A DNA stretch of 64,000 nucleotides, taken from contig OZ059897.1 of NCBI GenBank assembly GCA_964057225.1, positions 13,516,001 to 13,580,000 of the forward strand. The letters are read 5' to 3'. Of the stretch, positions 28,111 to 40,549 are shown piece after piece (position 1 is the first letter of the stretch; every line of letters starts with the position of its first letter). A model generated the notes under the pieces. It searched no databases. It was given only the letters and a program-made list of their open reading frames with translations, and had not been told where the DNA came from. This DNA is from Auanema rhodensis. Lineage: Eukaryota; Nematoda; Chromadorea; Rhabditida; Rhabditidae. The translations under genes were made by a program, and so were the position numbers.

Positions 28111-31100
28111 ATGGTTATACAGGTAATCCATGTTTTTTCTTTCTCTCTTTCGCTTCAGCGACTTCTAGATCCAAACATAATATTAAAGTTTATTAACTTG
28201 ACTTTTCTCTATCAATTTCATTTTCATATTACTTTGCCTTCATCGTTGAGCTTTTAAAAACTAAGATCACTCGTTCTCCTGATTGTTCTTTTTTACTTGT
28301 TGTCTCATCCTTATAAGGAACAATCAGGTTAGTCCTGAACTGACAACTCTTAGATTCTTGGCTATTCTAAACTTCACACAAATTCCTTTTTTTTACCTTT
28401 ATCAATGCATGTTCTTCTCGGCGACACATCTTTTATGTTTGTTAAAAATATTTTTCTTTCTTAAAATCATCAGTTTTCATAGAAAAATTCAAAATGAAAA
28501 TTGAATTGAATAATGCGAAGAAGTTTCTCTTAAGACTCCAAACATGCGTCAGAAAGTTATTCATACTCCATAAGAAGAACGCTCGTTGATCAGTTCTATT
28601 ATTCTAATTTGAAGAGCTTTATTCATCATAAATACTTTTTTTTTCTTGTATTAATTTGATTTTTAAAATTTTCTGATTAAAAGTGAAAGAAAATTGATGA
28701 CATTGTAAAAAATCTGGGACATTTCATTGTCGTGGAAGTATTCAAGCTTGAGCACTTACATTTTCAAAATTCTACTAAATATTTCATTATTTTCAGACTT
28801 TAAAGAAGAAAATCATGGAATCGACAGCGTGAGTTTAAGTTTGTTGTTTTTGTAAAAAAAAAACGAATCAAAAAGTTTGTTGTTATTTTACTTAATAAAT
28901 CTACCAGATAACCAACAATTTTTGAAGTTTCGAAGAAAAAAAAACAAAAACTTAATTATAGAAGTATCAACTGAAATTGTTAAAAAAGGTTGAATGGCAG
29001 AACTAGTCTTTTAATGATTGACTGGCCAAGATAAACGCATCGAATTGAGTTGAGATACATGTATATTTATATTCTCTCTATATACAATCCATAAGAGAAA
29101 ATCCAGAGAGACCAAAAGTTTTTTTTATTCATAATATGAAAGAACACAAAGAACATAGAGAGATCAGCTCGGTATTCAGTAATTATCAATTGAATTTCAC
29201 AGCTGACTTCATTTAAGAGTTCAGTATGGTCTATGACTTTGTCTCTTATGCTTGTCTGCCCTTTTTTTACTGTCATTTGTGTCATCATATCACTTCCTTT
29301 ATGTTTTTTTTACTTCCCTCATGTTCTTTTCTAATTTTTTGGTCATTTCTTATTTTGATAAATCAAAATCAACATTCAATCAATGATTGAATTCAAATAA
29401 TACATTCATACCTTTCCAGATTATTTCTTATAAAAAAGAAAAAAACACCATTCCTTTTACATGATAACTATAAACATAGTAATACTATTGATAATTTTTA
29501 ATTTAAATTATTTATTTATTTTAAAAATGCTTTTCTTTATCATTAAGCTTTTAGGCGGCGATTCAGTACAGTAACTCAGGTGAACCCAGATACTTTGGAG
29601 GATATGAGCAAGCGTTAGTTTTCTTTTTATAAAACAAAGTTTATTAGATATTATTCTAATAATATATATCAAAATAACAAAATTTTTATTTTAAATATTT
29701 TCATAATTTTATGAAAATTTTAATAGAATAGAGTTTGTGGGATAATATTCATCTAGTATTGTCATTTATTTTATATATGTATAGTTTGTAGTCACAAACT
29801 CTTAATTCTACCAATATGAAAAAAATTAGAACAAATGATATCTTAATGATTTTATTTGTATTTATTATACTGTATTAATATGTAAAAGCTGATTCACACA
29901 TTTTTTTAGACTTAAAATGCTCTACTTTTTACTCTGAATTAATCCTCTTTCCAACTTTTTGATCCCAAATGATCTCTATCGTTTTTTTGAGTTATTTCAT
30001 CATCTCTTACAATCTGATGACGACTAGTTTTCAATACATTTCAATATCCGGAGAGACTATTAGCCAAAATGGCAGAGAAATGTTGAAAGAAAAAGAGAGA
30101 GAGAGAGAGGTTCGTTGAAAGACTGTAACAGAGGTGAATTAACCGTGAATTGTCATGTTTTCTCGAAATTTGGCCATAAACAAAACAATTGACTACGATA
30201 GTGGTTGAAAAAATGTGATAGACGCAAACATGATGACTAAACTTGAAAATTTTGAAAAAAATATATTTTAAGGTAATGGCTTGGATCCAATAACAGAACA
30301 TGAACCAACTACCCATGTGGAATATCGTCGAAAAAGTACTTTTGGACATTTGGCCTTATATAAAGGTGAAGAAGAAGGTCCGCCGGCTTCTTTCATCTCG
30401 GCTTTCACAACTCCTGGACCTAAAGAAAGAGCTACAAGTGAAATAAAAAAAGTATTTTCATAGAAAATTAAAAAAAAGAAATGATTAACAAAATTTTAAA
30501 GGCTAATCTTGGAGTCATGCTTGGAGTTTATCTTCCAACAATTCAACATATCTTAGGAGTAACTATGTTTATTCGTTTGTTCTGGGTTGTTGGCATAGCT
30601 GGATTGTACTCTACAATGGGTTTACTAGCATTATGCTGCCTCTGTGTAAGTATATTTAAAAATTAAATTGAGCGATAAGAGCTTACACTTGGAACATTAG
30701 TTATTTATTTAATTTTCTTAAATATAACTTTATAATATTATGCTATAATCTTATAATTTATACATATTTATTAAGAATATTATGTATATTTATAGACATT
30801 GCTGACATCAATTAGTTTGTCAGCCGTTGCAACAAATGGAGTGGTTGAAAGTGGGGGTGCCTATTTCATTATCAGGCATGTTACAATAAGAAAAAAAATA
30901 TTTTTTAAATGAAAAGTTAAATTTCAGTAGAAACTTAGGAGTTGAATTTGGTTCAGCAGTTGGAATATTATTCTATCTTGCAAATACAGTTGCTGCTTCA
31001 ATGTATCTTGTTGGAGGTGTTGAAGTTCTCTTAGTAATATATAAAATATTATTTTATTTTATATTATATTAAAATATTTAGATGTATATAGCACCAGATA

Positions 31101-34100
31101 TGGCAATAGGTGGTAAAGAAGCATTACATAACACAGATCGTTAGATTTATTTCTTAATTATTAAATTTATTATAATATCATTTTTAGCTTTTGGAAGTCT
31201 TTACAATAATTATCGCATTTATGGTACTATCTTTCTCATTATTCAAGTTTTGATTGTTGCCATGGGTGTCAAATTCGTTCAACTTATGGCTCCAGTTTGT
31301 TTTTCTATGAATACATCCTTTATACTATTAATATCATGAAGGTATCACTTGCTTGTGTTATTGTTGCTCTGTTGGCTTGTTTTGCCGGTGGAATTGAGAA
31401 AGCTATAACTGGTGAAGGCAGAATGTATGACAATTCTTCAATCTTTTATGAATTTACTCATGAAAATTCGAAATTTAGGGTATGTTCGCTAGATGATCGG
31501 TTAATACAATCTACAGTCTTATTCGATAATCATAATAATAGTTCTTTAAATGAAACTTCACGGACACGATGGGATGGAATTTGTGATGTTTGCGATAAAA
31601 ATCCTGCGTAAGTTATCTTTACTTCAATTATATTTTTGAGTTTAAATTGTTTTAAAAATTAAATTTGATTATAGTTTGACTCATATATTTTGTGAAAATC
31701 ACAGTGAATCTTGCAAAGAATTTACTAAAGTTAAAATTTCTTGTGCCCAAGGATTTACTGGATTCAACATGACCACATTGGCTGGTGAATATAAGCTTAT
31801 AGATGAATTATTTATTTTAATATTTAATATAGAAAATCTTTATCCAATGTATATGAACAAAGATGAAGTTATGCCAGGAAAAGAAGGAAAAGCTGATGTT
31901 GAAGTAAGTTAAAACTAATAAAAAAAACAAAAAAATGGTTAATCGTTACGGTTTCTAATTATTTATTTCCTCATAATCACATAGTGCGGTTGTGCTAAAT
32001 TTTAAAATAATTAAATTCGGGAATTATTGAAGATATTTCTGTTTTTAGGTTGTTCAAGATGTAACAGCAACATTCTTTGTACTATTAGCTATCTACTTTC
32101 CAGCTGTAACCGGAATTATGACAGGAACGAACATGAGTGGTAGGTAATTTTTTTTTTTTACTAATTTTTGAAAAAGATTATGTTTTATTAAACTATTAAA
32201 CTTTAAAAATATGATTCATAAAAACAAATCATATAAATATAAGTAGGTTTTTAATATCTCTATTATACGTTAGTTTGTTTTTCTTGGGTAAAACCATAGA
32301 ATATGTGTAGTTGAGTAACAAAAAAAAACTGAAAATGGAAATTTAGGGTGATAAATATCATAAAAATACAGGAAAATAGTTTTAAGATTTTTTTCAATAA
32401 TTAAATATTTCAGGTGATCTTAAGGATCCTCAACGTTCAATTCCATCCGGAACTATTGCTGCTACGATCACAACCTCTGTGATATACTGTGCTTTGGCTA
32501 TATTATTTGCTTCAAGTGTTGATAGATCAGTACTTCGAGACAAGTTTGTCCTTTTACATCTTCATCTGTTTATTTGCTTTTAAGATTTGGACGATCTATT
32601 GAAAACAATATGGTTGTATCAACTCTAGCTTGGCCATCTCCATGGATTGTTACTATTGGTGCTTTCCTCAGTACATTTGGTGCTGCTCTACAATGTCTTT
32701 GCAGTAAGTGATTAAAGAATAGATTCTTCTATTGTTTTCCCAACTCTCAGGTGCTCCACGTCTTCTTCAATCCATTGCCAAAGATGATGTTATTCCCATT
32801 TTAGCTCCATTTGCAACTGTCACAAAGAAGAATGAGCCATTCCTCGGGTAACAGAATATTTGATTTGATTTGTATTTCTTACATATTTAGATTATTGTTA
32901 ACAACAGTTATCGCTGAAATGGCTATTCTTTTGGGAGCTGTTGATAAAATTGCTGAGGTTCAGAAGAAAAATTTAAAAAATTTCAACAGAGTGCAAAAAG
33001 TTCTTCAGGTTTTGGATTTCTTCTTCCTTATGTGCTACGCTTTCGTCAACATTATTGCATTCCTTCACTCAGTTCTTCGTGCTCCTAACTGGAGACCTAG
33101 ATTCAAATATTTTCATTGGTATATAATAATTTTATGATTATAATTCTGAAACATGGGTATTAGGTCATTATCCCTTCTTGGAGCCTTCCTTTGTTTCTTC
33201 ATCATGTTTGGATCCGATTGGCATTTGGCTTTAGTAGCATGTGCTATGACTTTGGCTATTTATAAATATGTTGAATGGAAAGGGTAATTATTTAATATTC
33301 GATTAAAATGTATAGTTAGTAAGATTATTAAGAACAAGATCTTTGATGACATCAAAATAAAAAAAAGAAGATAAATGTATATTTTTATATTTCAGAGCAA
33401 AGAAAGAATGGGGTGACGGTATGCGTGGATTAGCTTTGACAACAGCTCAATACTCCTTGCTTAAAGTAATTTTGATAACGACAACTTCTAAAACATATAT
33501 TTGTATGCTTTATTAAGGTTGAAGATAAGGATCCACATCCAAAAAATTGGAGACCACAGCTGTTGATTGCTTTATCGGCTCATTGGGGAAATCATATAAT
33601 CGACAAACGAGCTTTATCCATGATTAACCTTGCAGCTCAGATGAAGGTTTCACCCTTAAATCTCATTTTCTCCAACATGTTTTTTTTGTATTCTAGGCTG
33701 GAAGAGGACTAACTATAGCATGTGCTTTTGTGAAAGGATCAGCTAATGCTGTAGAGGAAAGAACTAGATCTGGTTCAATTAAACAACGATTACTCAAAGA
33801 TATGTGTTCTGCTCGGCTTCGTGGATTTGCTAAAACACTATTCTACCAAGATAGTCAGGTATCAGATTTATACAAATAATCAAATAATTGTAATTATTCT
33901 ATTATTCTATTATTTATATGAATTTTAGATTTATGGTTGTGTGTCAGGAGTTTTCCAGTCTGTTGGAATAGGAGGTTTACGTCCTAATACTGTTCTTATC
34001 AACTGGCCAGATATGGAAGACATGGACGAAGTTTCCCTCTTTGCCGGTTTTAAAAGTTATTTCTTTACAGAATATCTATATATTTCTTTAGAAAAAACAA

Positions 34101-35394
34101 TAAATGGTGTTCATCATGAATATTGTGTACTTGTAGCTAAAGGAATAACTGAATTCCCTGAAACTATTGATAGATTGACAGGGTATATATTCATAATTTT
34201 GAAAAACATAAAGTATAATATTACTTATCACTTATAGATTTGTTGATATCTGGTGGGTAGTTCAAGATGGTGGAATTTTAATGTTAATTGCTTATCTATT
34301 AACACAACATAAAGTATATTTCTTATTAAATAATTAATTTTAATATAAGAATTAAAGGTATGGAGAGGATGCCATCTTCGAATTTTTGCTGTTGGAGGCA
34401 CGGATAAGAAACGTAATGAAGATATGAAATTAGCTTTACAAAAGCACATTTATATGCTTCGTATTGATGCTGAAGTCTTTGTAAGTTTTAAAGTTTTCTA
34501 TCTCAAAATGAAATAAAAAGGTTAAACTTTTGTTGAAGAAAAATCTTTTTTCTTTAGATTGTTGGACTATTGGATCAGGAAGTGACAGAAGAAATCTACG
34601 AAAAGACAGCTGAATTAGAGAAAAGACAGAAGATTCTGGTTCAAAATGAGATAAAAGTAAAACTAATACTAATCCATTCAACTAAAAGATTATTTACTTC
34701 AGAGATCTAAAATGCGAGAAGCAGGTGGCTATGTAAATGAAGCTTATATAGATGACAGCAAGAGTAAACTTCGTACAAGTAAATATATTTTTTAACATAT
34801 TATATTGAAAAGTTTTATATGAAGTTTACAATTAATTTTTCAGGCGTTTCAACAAAAAGTTTCCCAAAAACTCCTACTGTCATCAGTATTAATGAGGAAG
34901 AAACTTCATTCAGCAGGTAATTATCATCAGAATAGGAAATGAGATTACAAATGCTTAGGCATATGGTTATGATGCAAGTCTAAAAATTGCAAATTAGACA
35001 ATTGCTTGATGAAAATATAAAATTTATGAGATTATCACTTAATTTCAGTAGCGAAGGAGGTGCAATGAGCCAATTATATGGATCATCACCATCAATTGAA
35101 GAATCTAATTCTAGTGAATTGAAACTTAACGTTCATAAAATGAATACATCTTACCATCTGAACAAGGTTATTCGAGAAAATTCTCCAGATTCCCAACTTG
35201 TAAGTTAAAATATTGAACACATCTGAATATTGATTTCTATTTTAAAGATTCTTTTAAATCTTCCAAATCCAACAAGAAATCGTATTAACTTCATTTATTC
35301 ATACATGTCATATTTGGATGTACTAACTGATGGCCTAAAACGTGTGCTATTCGTAGGCGGTAGCGGAAAAGAAGTTATAACAGCAGATTCATAA
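28111..35394 (+). CDS. kcc: K-Cl cotransporter (SLC12A4-7/KCC family)
   Basis: Electroneutral K+/Cl- symporter of the plasma membrane, exporting chloride for neuronal inhibition and cell-volume control. More than 20 exons encode roughly 1000 residues. The first membrane segment [19 protein letters not shown] and the following [11 protein letters not shown] with [16 protein letters not shown] are KCC-like, not NKCC-like. The large extracellular loop carries several cysteines and glycosylation sequons (NNSS, NETS, NMTT). Later family marks are [57 protein letters not shown] and the C terminus ([21 protein letters not shown]). The Thr in [12 protein letters not shown] aligns with the WNK/SPAK-regulated Thr of vertebrate KCCs. 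The start at 28111 uses a four-codon exon joined in frame ([15 protein letters not shown]); ATG 28815 is the alternative. One intron (30876-30927) uses a GC donor. AATAAA lies at 35937. Confidence 0.92.
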
Positions 35395-36035
35395 TTTATT
35401 TTCTTAATATGTTCTTTTAACTCTTTTCAAATCTTTTTTTTTCATTGTTCATAAGTTCTATTGGTAAGATGGGATAAAATTCAAACAAAAAAAAAACATT
35501 ATTTTCTCAAGATGATGTCACTTCATTTGCTTGCTTTCATGTTTTGCAAAGTAATATAACTTTTAGAAAAATATATTTTTAAACTTTATACATTGCTTCT
35601 TATATGCAGCGTCTCTTCCTTATTCATTTTGATTTATTTTTATTCATCGATCCTCTAATAACTTAGAGTAATTTTCTTCTAATTTCAATCAATGTAGATT
35701 TTAAGATTTTCCTAGTTGTTGTTTTTCATTTTAAATTGAAACCATGACCCTTCTAAGATTAAATGACATAATTGCCATTAAATTGGAAAAGTATGTTTTA
35801 TCATATCTTTATCTCTATTTCTCTATTTCTATCTTTCTTTTTATATTCTTCTCATCTATTTTTCTTTATCTTACTATAAACATAAATTAGTGTACATACA
35901 GTAGATTCATGTTTTCTTTTATATTAAAGAATCGGTAATAAAATTAATAAAATATTTATCTAAAATATAATTTTAATAAGTTATTTATAAACTTCATAGC
36001 AAAAATCAGACATTTAAGTAGGACGAAAGAATGGC
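35395..36035. other. shared 3' region of convergent genes
   Basis: T-rich on the plus strand. AATAAA at 35937-35942 can serve the cotransporter. No coding content is visible. Confidence 0.5.
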
Positions 36036-36478
36036 TTATGCATGCGATTTTGCTTGTTTCGCTTTTGCTAATTTCTTATAATCCCAGAGGTTAGTGATAC
36101 AAGCTGAACATAGTAATATTAGAAAAGTACCGGCTGAAAATAAATTAATAAATTAAAAAAAATGTTGTCTGAGATCAAACCTGCGCAGGAATAAAAAATA
36201 ATTTTATGTTTGGAAGTAAAAGGAATATATTCCGTAATTTCTTCTTTCTTTTCATTTGTTGTAGGCTCTGGAGATTGGAGATAGTCTGATTCATCAGTAA
36301 CTATAAGAAAATTTTTTAAAGTTAAGTATATAAATATGAATTAAATAAAACAAATGATGTATATACCTTCGTTTTGTGGTTCATAAGTTGTTGAATCATG
36401 TATTTCATGAGCGACAGTATAATTCAATACAAATAGAAAGATTATGATGGATAAAATCTTTTGAAAACAATGAGTCAT
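36036..36478 (-). CDS. small type I membrane protein, unknown function
   Basis: Three exons (5' end at 36478, middle about 36183-36300, last about 36036-36133) give about 107 residues. The N terminus (MTHCFQKILSIIIFLFVLNY, then TVAHE) is a clear signal peptide. A Glu/Ser/Thr/Pro-rich ectodomain of about 55 residues follows, then a single hydrophobic helix (IIFYSCAGTFLILLCSACI) and a basic tail (YKKLAKAKQAKSHA). Introns have good GT-AG ends, and both joins keep frame. I do not recognise a family. The overall plan, with a short disordered ectodomain, one helix and a Lys-rich tail, resembles that of the gene at 43790, but I see no sequence similarity. Confidence 0.65.
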
Positions 36479-37402
36479 TGTAAATGTTTTTTTTTATTTT
36501 TTAAAATAAAGATATCTTTTGTTAGTTTGAACTGCTAAATGTATTGAAGATGTGGAACTCTTGCATGTTGTTGAGAGGGGGGGGGGGTTTCTAAGCAGGA
36601 TTCCATGGTAATGTAGCAACATGAACGTAACATAAAACTAAAAAAATTATCCTCCCAAAATAAAACACTAAATGTAAAACCAGTTTTTAACCTAAATTAT
36701 ATTATATATTATACTATTATGTTATGTTTTTTATTCTCATTTTCTTTTCAATATGCTTCTTTTTTCTTCAAATATTCTGTAGTCATCTAGAGCTTTTTAA
36801 TCCAATATATATCTTAAAAAGAGAATCAGATGTTAGACAAAAAAAAAAGAAGTTATGTGCATAGTATATGTTTATATCATTATTTTAAGTTTTATTAAAT
36901 ATGTATCTATTATATTAAATATTAGTTTTACGTGTTAATCAATATAATATATGTATATATTATTATTATTTATAGTATGTACATACATTTTATATATATA
37001 TATTATATGTATAAAATGTGTCTAATATCTGATGTTCATAAGATTTATACAATTTTCAATTATATTTTAATATATACATACATAAATACATATATACATG
37101 TACATATGTATTTGGAATAGTTAGATTTCATTACTCATACTTGTGACGTTATGCTTTCTTTGTTAATTAACTACTAGATATCAATTGAGAAAATAAAAAT
37201 ATTCTTTTAACAATATTTATTAGCTCAGCTTTTAATCATATTCGAGGAAATGAAACAGATCTCTGACTATTGGCCATTTTTTTTTCACAAAAAAAAATAC
37301 TTAATGGAACTATTTTTCATCCACTTTTCGTTAATTATAAAAAAAACAGAAAAAAAATAAGATCATAATGATTTAATGATTCTTCTATTGGGGAGGAAAT
37401 GC
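36479..37402. other. intergenic spacer
   Basis: Between two minus-strand genes. It contains the G11 run and very AT-rich TATATA/ATACAT sequence at 36930-37120; the plus-strand frame there is low-complexity and not credible. Confidence 0.5.
36577..36587. repeat. poly(G) run of 11
   Basis: Eleven consecutive G residues on the plus strand, exceptional in this AT-rich sequence, about 100 bases upstream of the small membrane-protein start. Confidence 0.9.
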
Positions 37403-38536
37403 TTAATAATAGAAAAATGAACTCAGCTTTTTCTGTTTCTGATCCCCAAATGCCTGAAAACAAACATGATTATCTGCTTGAACTTGGTAGATTTATCAAT
37501 TGTATTATTATGTTTTTAAACTTTGCTCATTTCTTAATCCTATCGCCCATTTTCAATCATTTTCCCTCCCTCTCTCACTCTCTTCCCCTCTACTCTCTTT
37601 CTCATTTTCACTCTCTCCCTGTTATCCCTCTCTCTGGTTTCTCATCATAAATCTACACTTTTCCCTCTTTCTAACTCACAATGGTGTTCTTTCTCTGTTT
37701 ATAAATAGAAAAACATTAATTTTCGAAAAACGTTATCAAAACGAGAAGCCACATTGTCATTAAAGATACGATGTTAAATAATTTAAAAATTGACATTTCA
37801 TCACATAAGTAGCAGATCAACAGTCAAGTTTATATGAATATATTCTTATTCAGTTGATACTACTTCATAGATATAATCGTTTGAAGCAATTTAGATTTTA
37901 AGTATAATTAATAAAAATGAAATTTTGAAGTTTTCTAAATAACGATTTAGACTTACTTGACGGAAAATTCGAGATAGTTGTTCATTATCTGGATTCATCA
38001 TAAATGGTACACGGAACAACATTCGACGTTTTGTTGGTAGCTGTACTTCAGAAGATCTATAATATTATATATGTATAACTTATTTATATAATAAATATTT
38101 TAGTAAAAATCTATGTGAAACATACATTTTTTTCAAAACGTTAAAATTATTAAAACGTGACGTTTTAATAAATAAAATTCTGAGAATATATCAAATTTAA
38201 GTTTATAAAGATTTAAAGACACAATTAAGTTCAAATATTTTTTATATTTATAAAAATAGTTTGAAATCAGAATGTAGTTATACATAGTTATACACGTTCA
38301 TATACATTTTTTTCAGTTAAAATATAATATTTAACATATAAATTATATGATTTATATTATTATTAAAAGGTTAAATGTCACTAAAATTATTCAAAAAAAG
38401 AATATTTTTATATTGTATATTATAATGTTTTTATACATTATTTTAATTTATTATGTAATAATGCTTACCCATAATCAGCTACTGTCAGAGACAGAAAACA
38501 AACCAGGAATAACCCTATCAGAACCATACGGTTCAT
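37403..38536 (-). CDS. candidate secreted peptide precursor (72 residues)
   Basis: Three exons (38469-38536, 37957-38056, 37403-37453) total 219 bases and keep phase at both GT-AG introns. The product begins with a strong signal peptide (MNRMVLIGLFLVCFLSLTVA, then DYG). A short acidic stretch leads to KRR, a prohormone-convertase-type cleavage site, followed by MLFRVPFMMNPDNEQLSRI, then FRQAFGDQKQKK and a short aromatic end (LSSFFYY). There are no cysteines after the signal peptide and no C-terminal amidation Gly before a dibasic site except in degenerate form. It looks like a neuropeptide-like or other secreted peptide precursor, but I cannot place it in a known family. The last exon, 480 bases away, is the least certain part. 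Confidence 0.55.
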
Positions 38537-38795
38537 AGTTCTGAAATTAGAAAATTATTTTGAATATATATTAGTTTGTTTAAGAAAAACACAACAAAAA
38601 CATGAATCAGACATTTGTGATGATCAAAAGCATTATATATATATATGAAAATCTTGAATAAGACTTGATATATTTAAGATATAATATTAATAAGAGAAAT
38701 AATTATAATATAATATTTATAATGTTAAATAAATATATTTAATATATAAAATATAGAAAAATCTCAGTTGAAAGTGATAGGCTTGTTAAGATGTA

Positions 38796-38882
38796 TTAAA
38801 TACTTTGCCACATGCGAATGTCAAATTTTGGGCGAACAGAATATGGGCGGAGAGTCTTCTTATGTCGTTTCTTAGACATCAT
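38796..38882 (-). CDS. micro-ORF, 28 residues, basic
   Basis: MMSKKRHKKTLRPYSVRPKF continuing to a TAA. Codon choice and base composition look more coding-like than the surroundings, and the peptide is strongly basic. No family recognised. The opposite strand is also open over part of it, so chance cannot be excluded. Confidence 0.25.
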   Translation of the reverse strand: MMSKKRHKKTLRPYSVRPKFDIRMWQSI

Positions 38883-38895
38883 AGTTGTTTAGAAT

Positions 38896-38919
38896 TATAT
38901 ATATATATATATATATATA
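38896..38919. repeat. (TA)n microsatellite
   Basis: About 12 TA units separating the two minus-strand micro-ORFs. Confidence 0.95.
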
Positions 38920-38938
38920 GTTAGATTGAGGAGTTATC

Positions 38939-39118
38939 CTAAATTGTTGGTTCTTTGGCTTTTCTGTCTGGAATTTCAGTTGGACCATTACGTTGATAGA
39001 AGTGTTTAGTCTCTGTGAGGGCGTAAATACAAGTTTTCTGATTGAAAAAATTGCTAAATTAGAGTAAAATTTTTATGAAAACTGAAACAAGAAGACGCTT
39101 GAGATGTGATCCTGACAT
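38939..39118 (-). CDS. candidate two-exon micro-gene, 42 residues
   Basis: Exon 39089-39118 (MSGSHLKRLL) and exon 38939-39037 are separated by a 51-base intron with GT...CAG ends, the standard size here. Together they total 129 bases and keep frame: KTCIYALTETKHFYQRNGPT and EIPDRKAKEPTI follow. A CATCAG acceptor sits directly before the ATG. The upstream sequence is also open in frame (YCSKLIFRGTSHQ), so the gene could be longer. The amino-acid composition is balanced, unlike the Lys/Asn/Ile-rich random frames nearby. Family unknown. Confidence 0.4.
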
Positions 39119-39243
39119 CTGATGCGATGTTCCACGAAATATGAGCTTCGAACAGTAGTTAGGATAAAACTTGTTATATATAATGAAAAACTAGATTTCA
39201 AGCTCAAAAGGTAAATTAAAAATTAAAAAAATATTTTTAGAAT

Positions 39244-39345
39244 ATGGTTCAGTACAATGAATTTGGAGCAGACTCTGAACTTCAAGATATGAAACTTATC
39301 CCATCATGGTTGACGTCAACTGAAGTAAGGCAAAGAGATGAATAA
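39244..39345 (+). CDS. candidate first exon or micro-ORF, 33 residues
   Basis: It follows a TATTTTTAG acceptor. The frame MVQYNEFGADSELQDMKLIP continues to SWLTSTE at a GAA|GTAAGG donor, or reads on to a TAA at 39343. It lies divergent to the micro-gene at 38939-39118. No downstream exon could be joined with more than a few codons. Confidence 0.3.
   Translation: MVQYNEFGADSELQDMKLIPSWLTSTEVRQRDE
39309..39320. promoter_or_regulatory. 12-base palindrome GTTGACGTCAAC
   Basis: Perfect palindrome containing a CRE-like TGACGTCA core; it lies inside the candidate exon at 39244-39345, so it may simply be coding sequence. Confidence 0.2.
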
Positions 39346-40491
39346 ATGCATTCAATATATATGAATTAGATATAATATTTCTTGATTAAAAGTAGGAAAC
39401 AAGATTCATTTTGTACTTCCAATTGGTTAATATTGAATATTATTTGATGATAATCAAATATTTACAAGAGGATATACATATCATAAACAAATTTGATGTT
39501 TTTTATTGAAGGAAATGTCAACTAGGAATTAAAAAAAAATTTTTCTTTTTATCTTAATAATGAACATTGTCATCACGGATATTGTATGAAAGCATTTATA
39601 TATACAAGAAAGCTTATATCAAGTCTACCAAGATTTTTTTATTCGTTGACTGAAGCTGAAATATGAATGAAAGATGAAATACAAAAATAGATGAGGAAGA
39701 GGAATATTGAACATTCAAACTTTTTTTTCATAAAATTTGTGAATTTTTCAGAGAAAATGATGATGATCGGACCTAGTTTAAGCTTTTAAGAGAAGGAAGA
39801 ACAAAGAATTGCAAAGACTTAATTAGATCTGACGTCTCAAAAAAAAAGAATTGAAGTGAAAGAAGAATCCGAAGGATGATGTGAGATACATATGTGAGAG
39901 AATTTAGTAAAATATTCATATGAAAGTCAATCACAGAGTGGGTGAAATAATTCGAAGCAAGAAATGTTTAACATATCTCAAGAATAAATTAATAATATGC
40001 TCAACGATCTTTAATAACGAATTAAAGCTTAAAAAAGTTGAATCATTCTCTCTATATCGTTCAAACTGCAACTGCATGTATGCCATACTCATACTATCTC
40101 ATTCTATTATAAAACCAGAAATTGCTTTTTTCTTTCTTTTTTAAAATTTAAAATTCTTACAACTATATATTACGGGAACAACGTATGCAGATGAAAACTC
40201 AGGACCATCATGTGGGAAGATTTTGTTAAAAAAGGAATATTTCCATACATATTGAGTGACATTCTAAAGATTTTCAAATTTTTTGTGTTGTTTCGAAACA
40301 AAAGAAAGCTGTTATGCTATGAATTATGCTGAAAAATACATTAGAGAACGTACAAATGTATTAAAATTTTATAAAATTGCTTTTTTTGGCGTATATAAAT
40401 AAATGCTCTTGTATACATATATTTATTGTTATTTTTAAAATTTAACAAATAAGTTTATATTTGAAACAACAACTTGAATATTTCATCTACT

Positions 40492-40549
40492 GTCTATCTA
40501 TCTATCTAGGCATAACTAGGCATATCTAGGCATATCTAGGCTTATCTAG
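40492..40549. repeat. minisatellite, 10-base unit CTAGGCATAT
   Basis: A (TCTA)n start passes into four 10-base units starting at 40506, 40516, 40526 and 40536, with a partial fifth. Units differ by one base. Confidence 0.9.
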
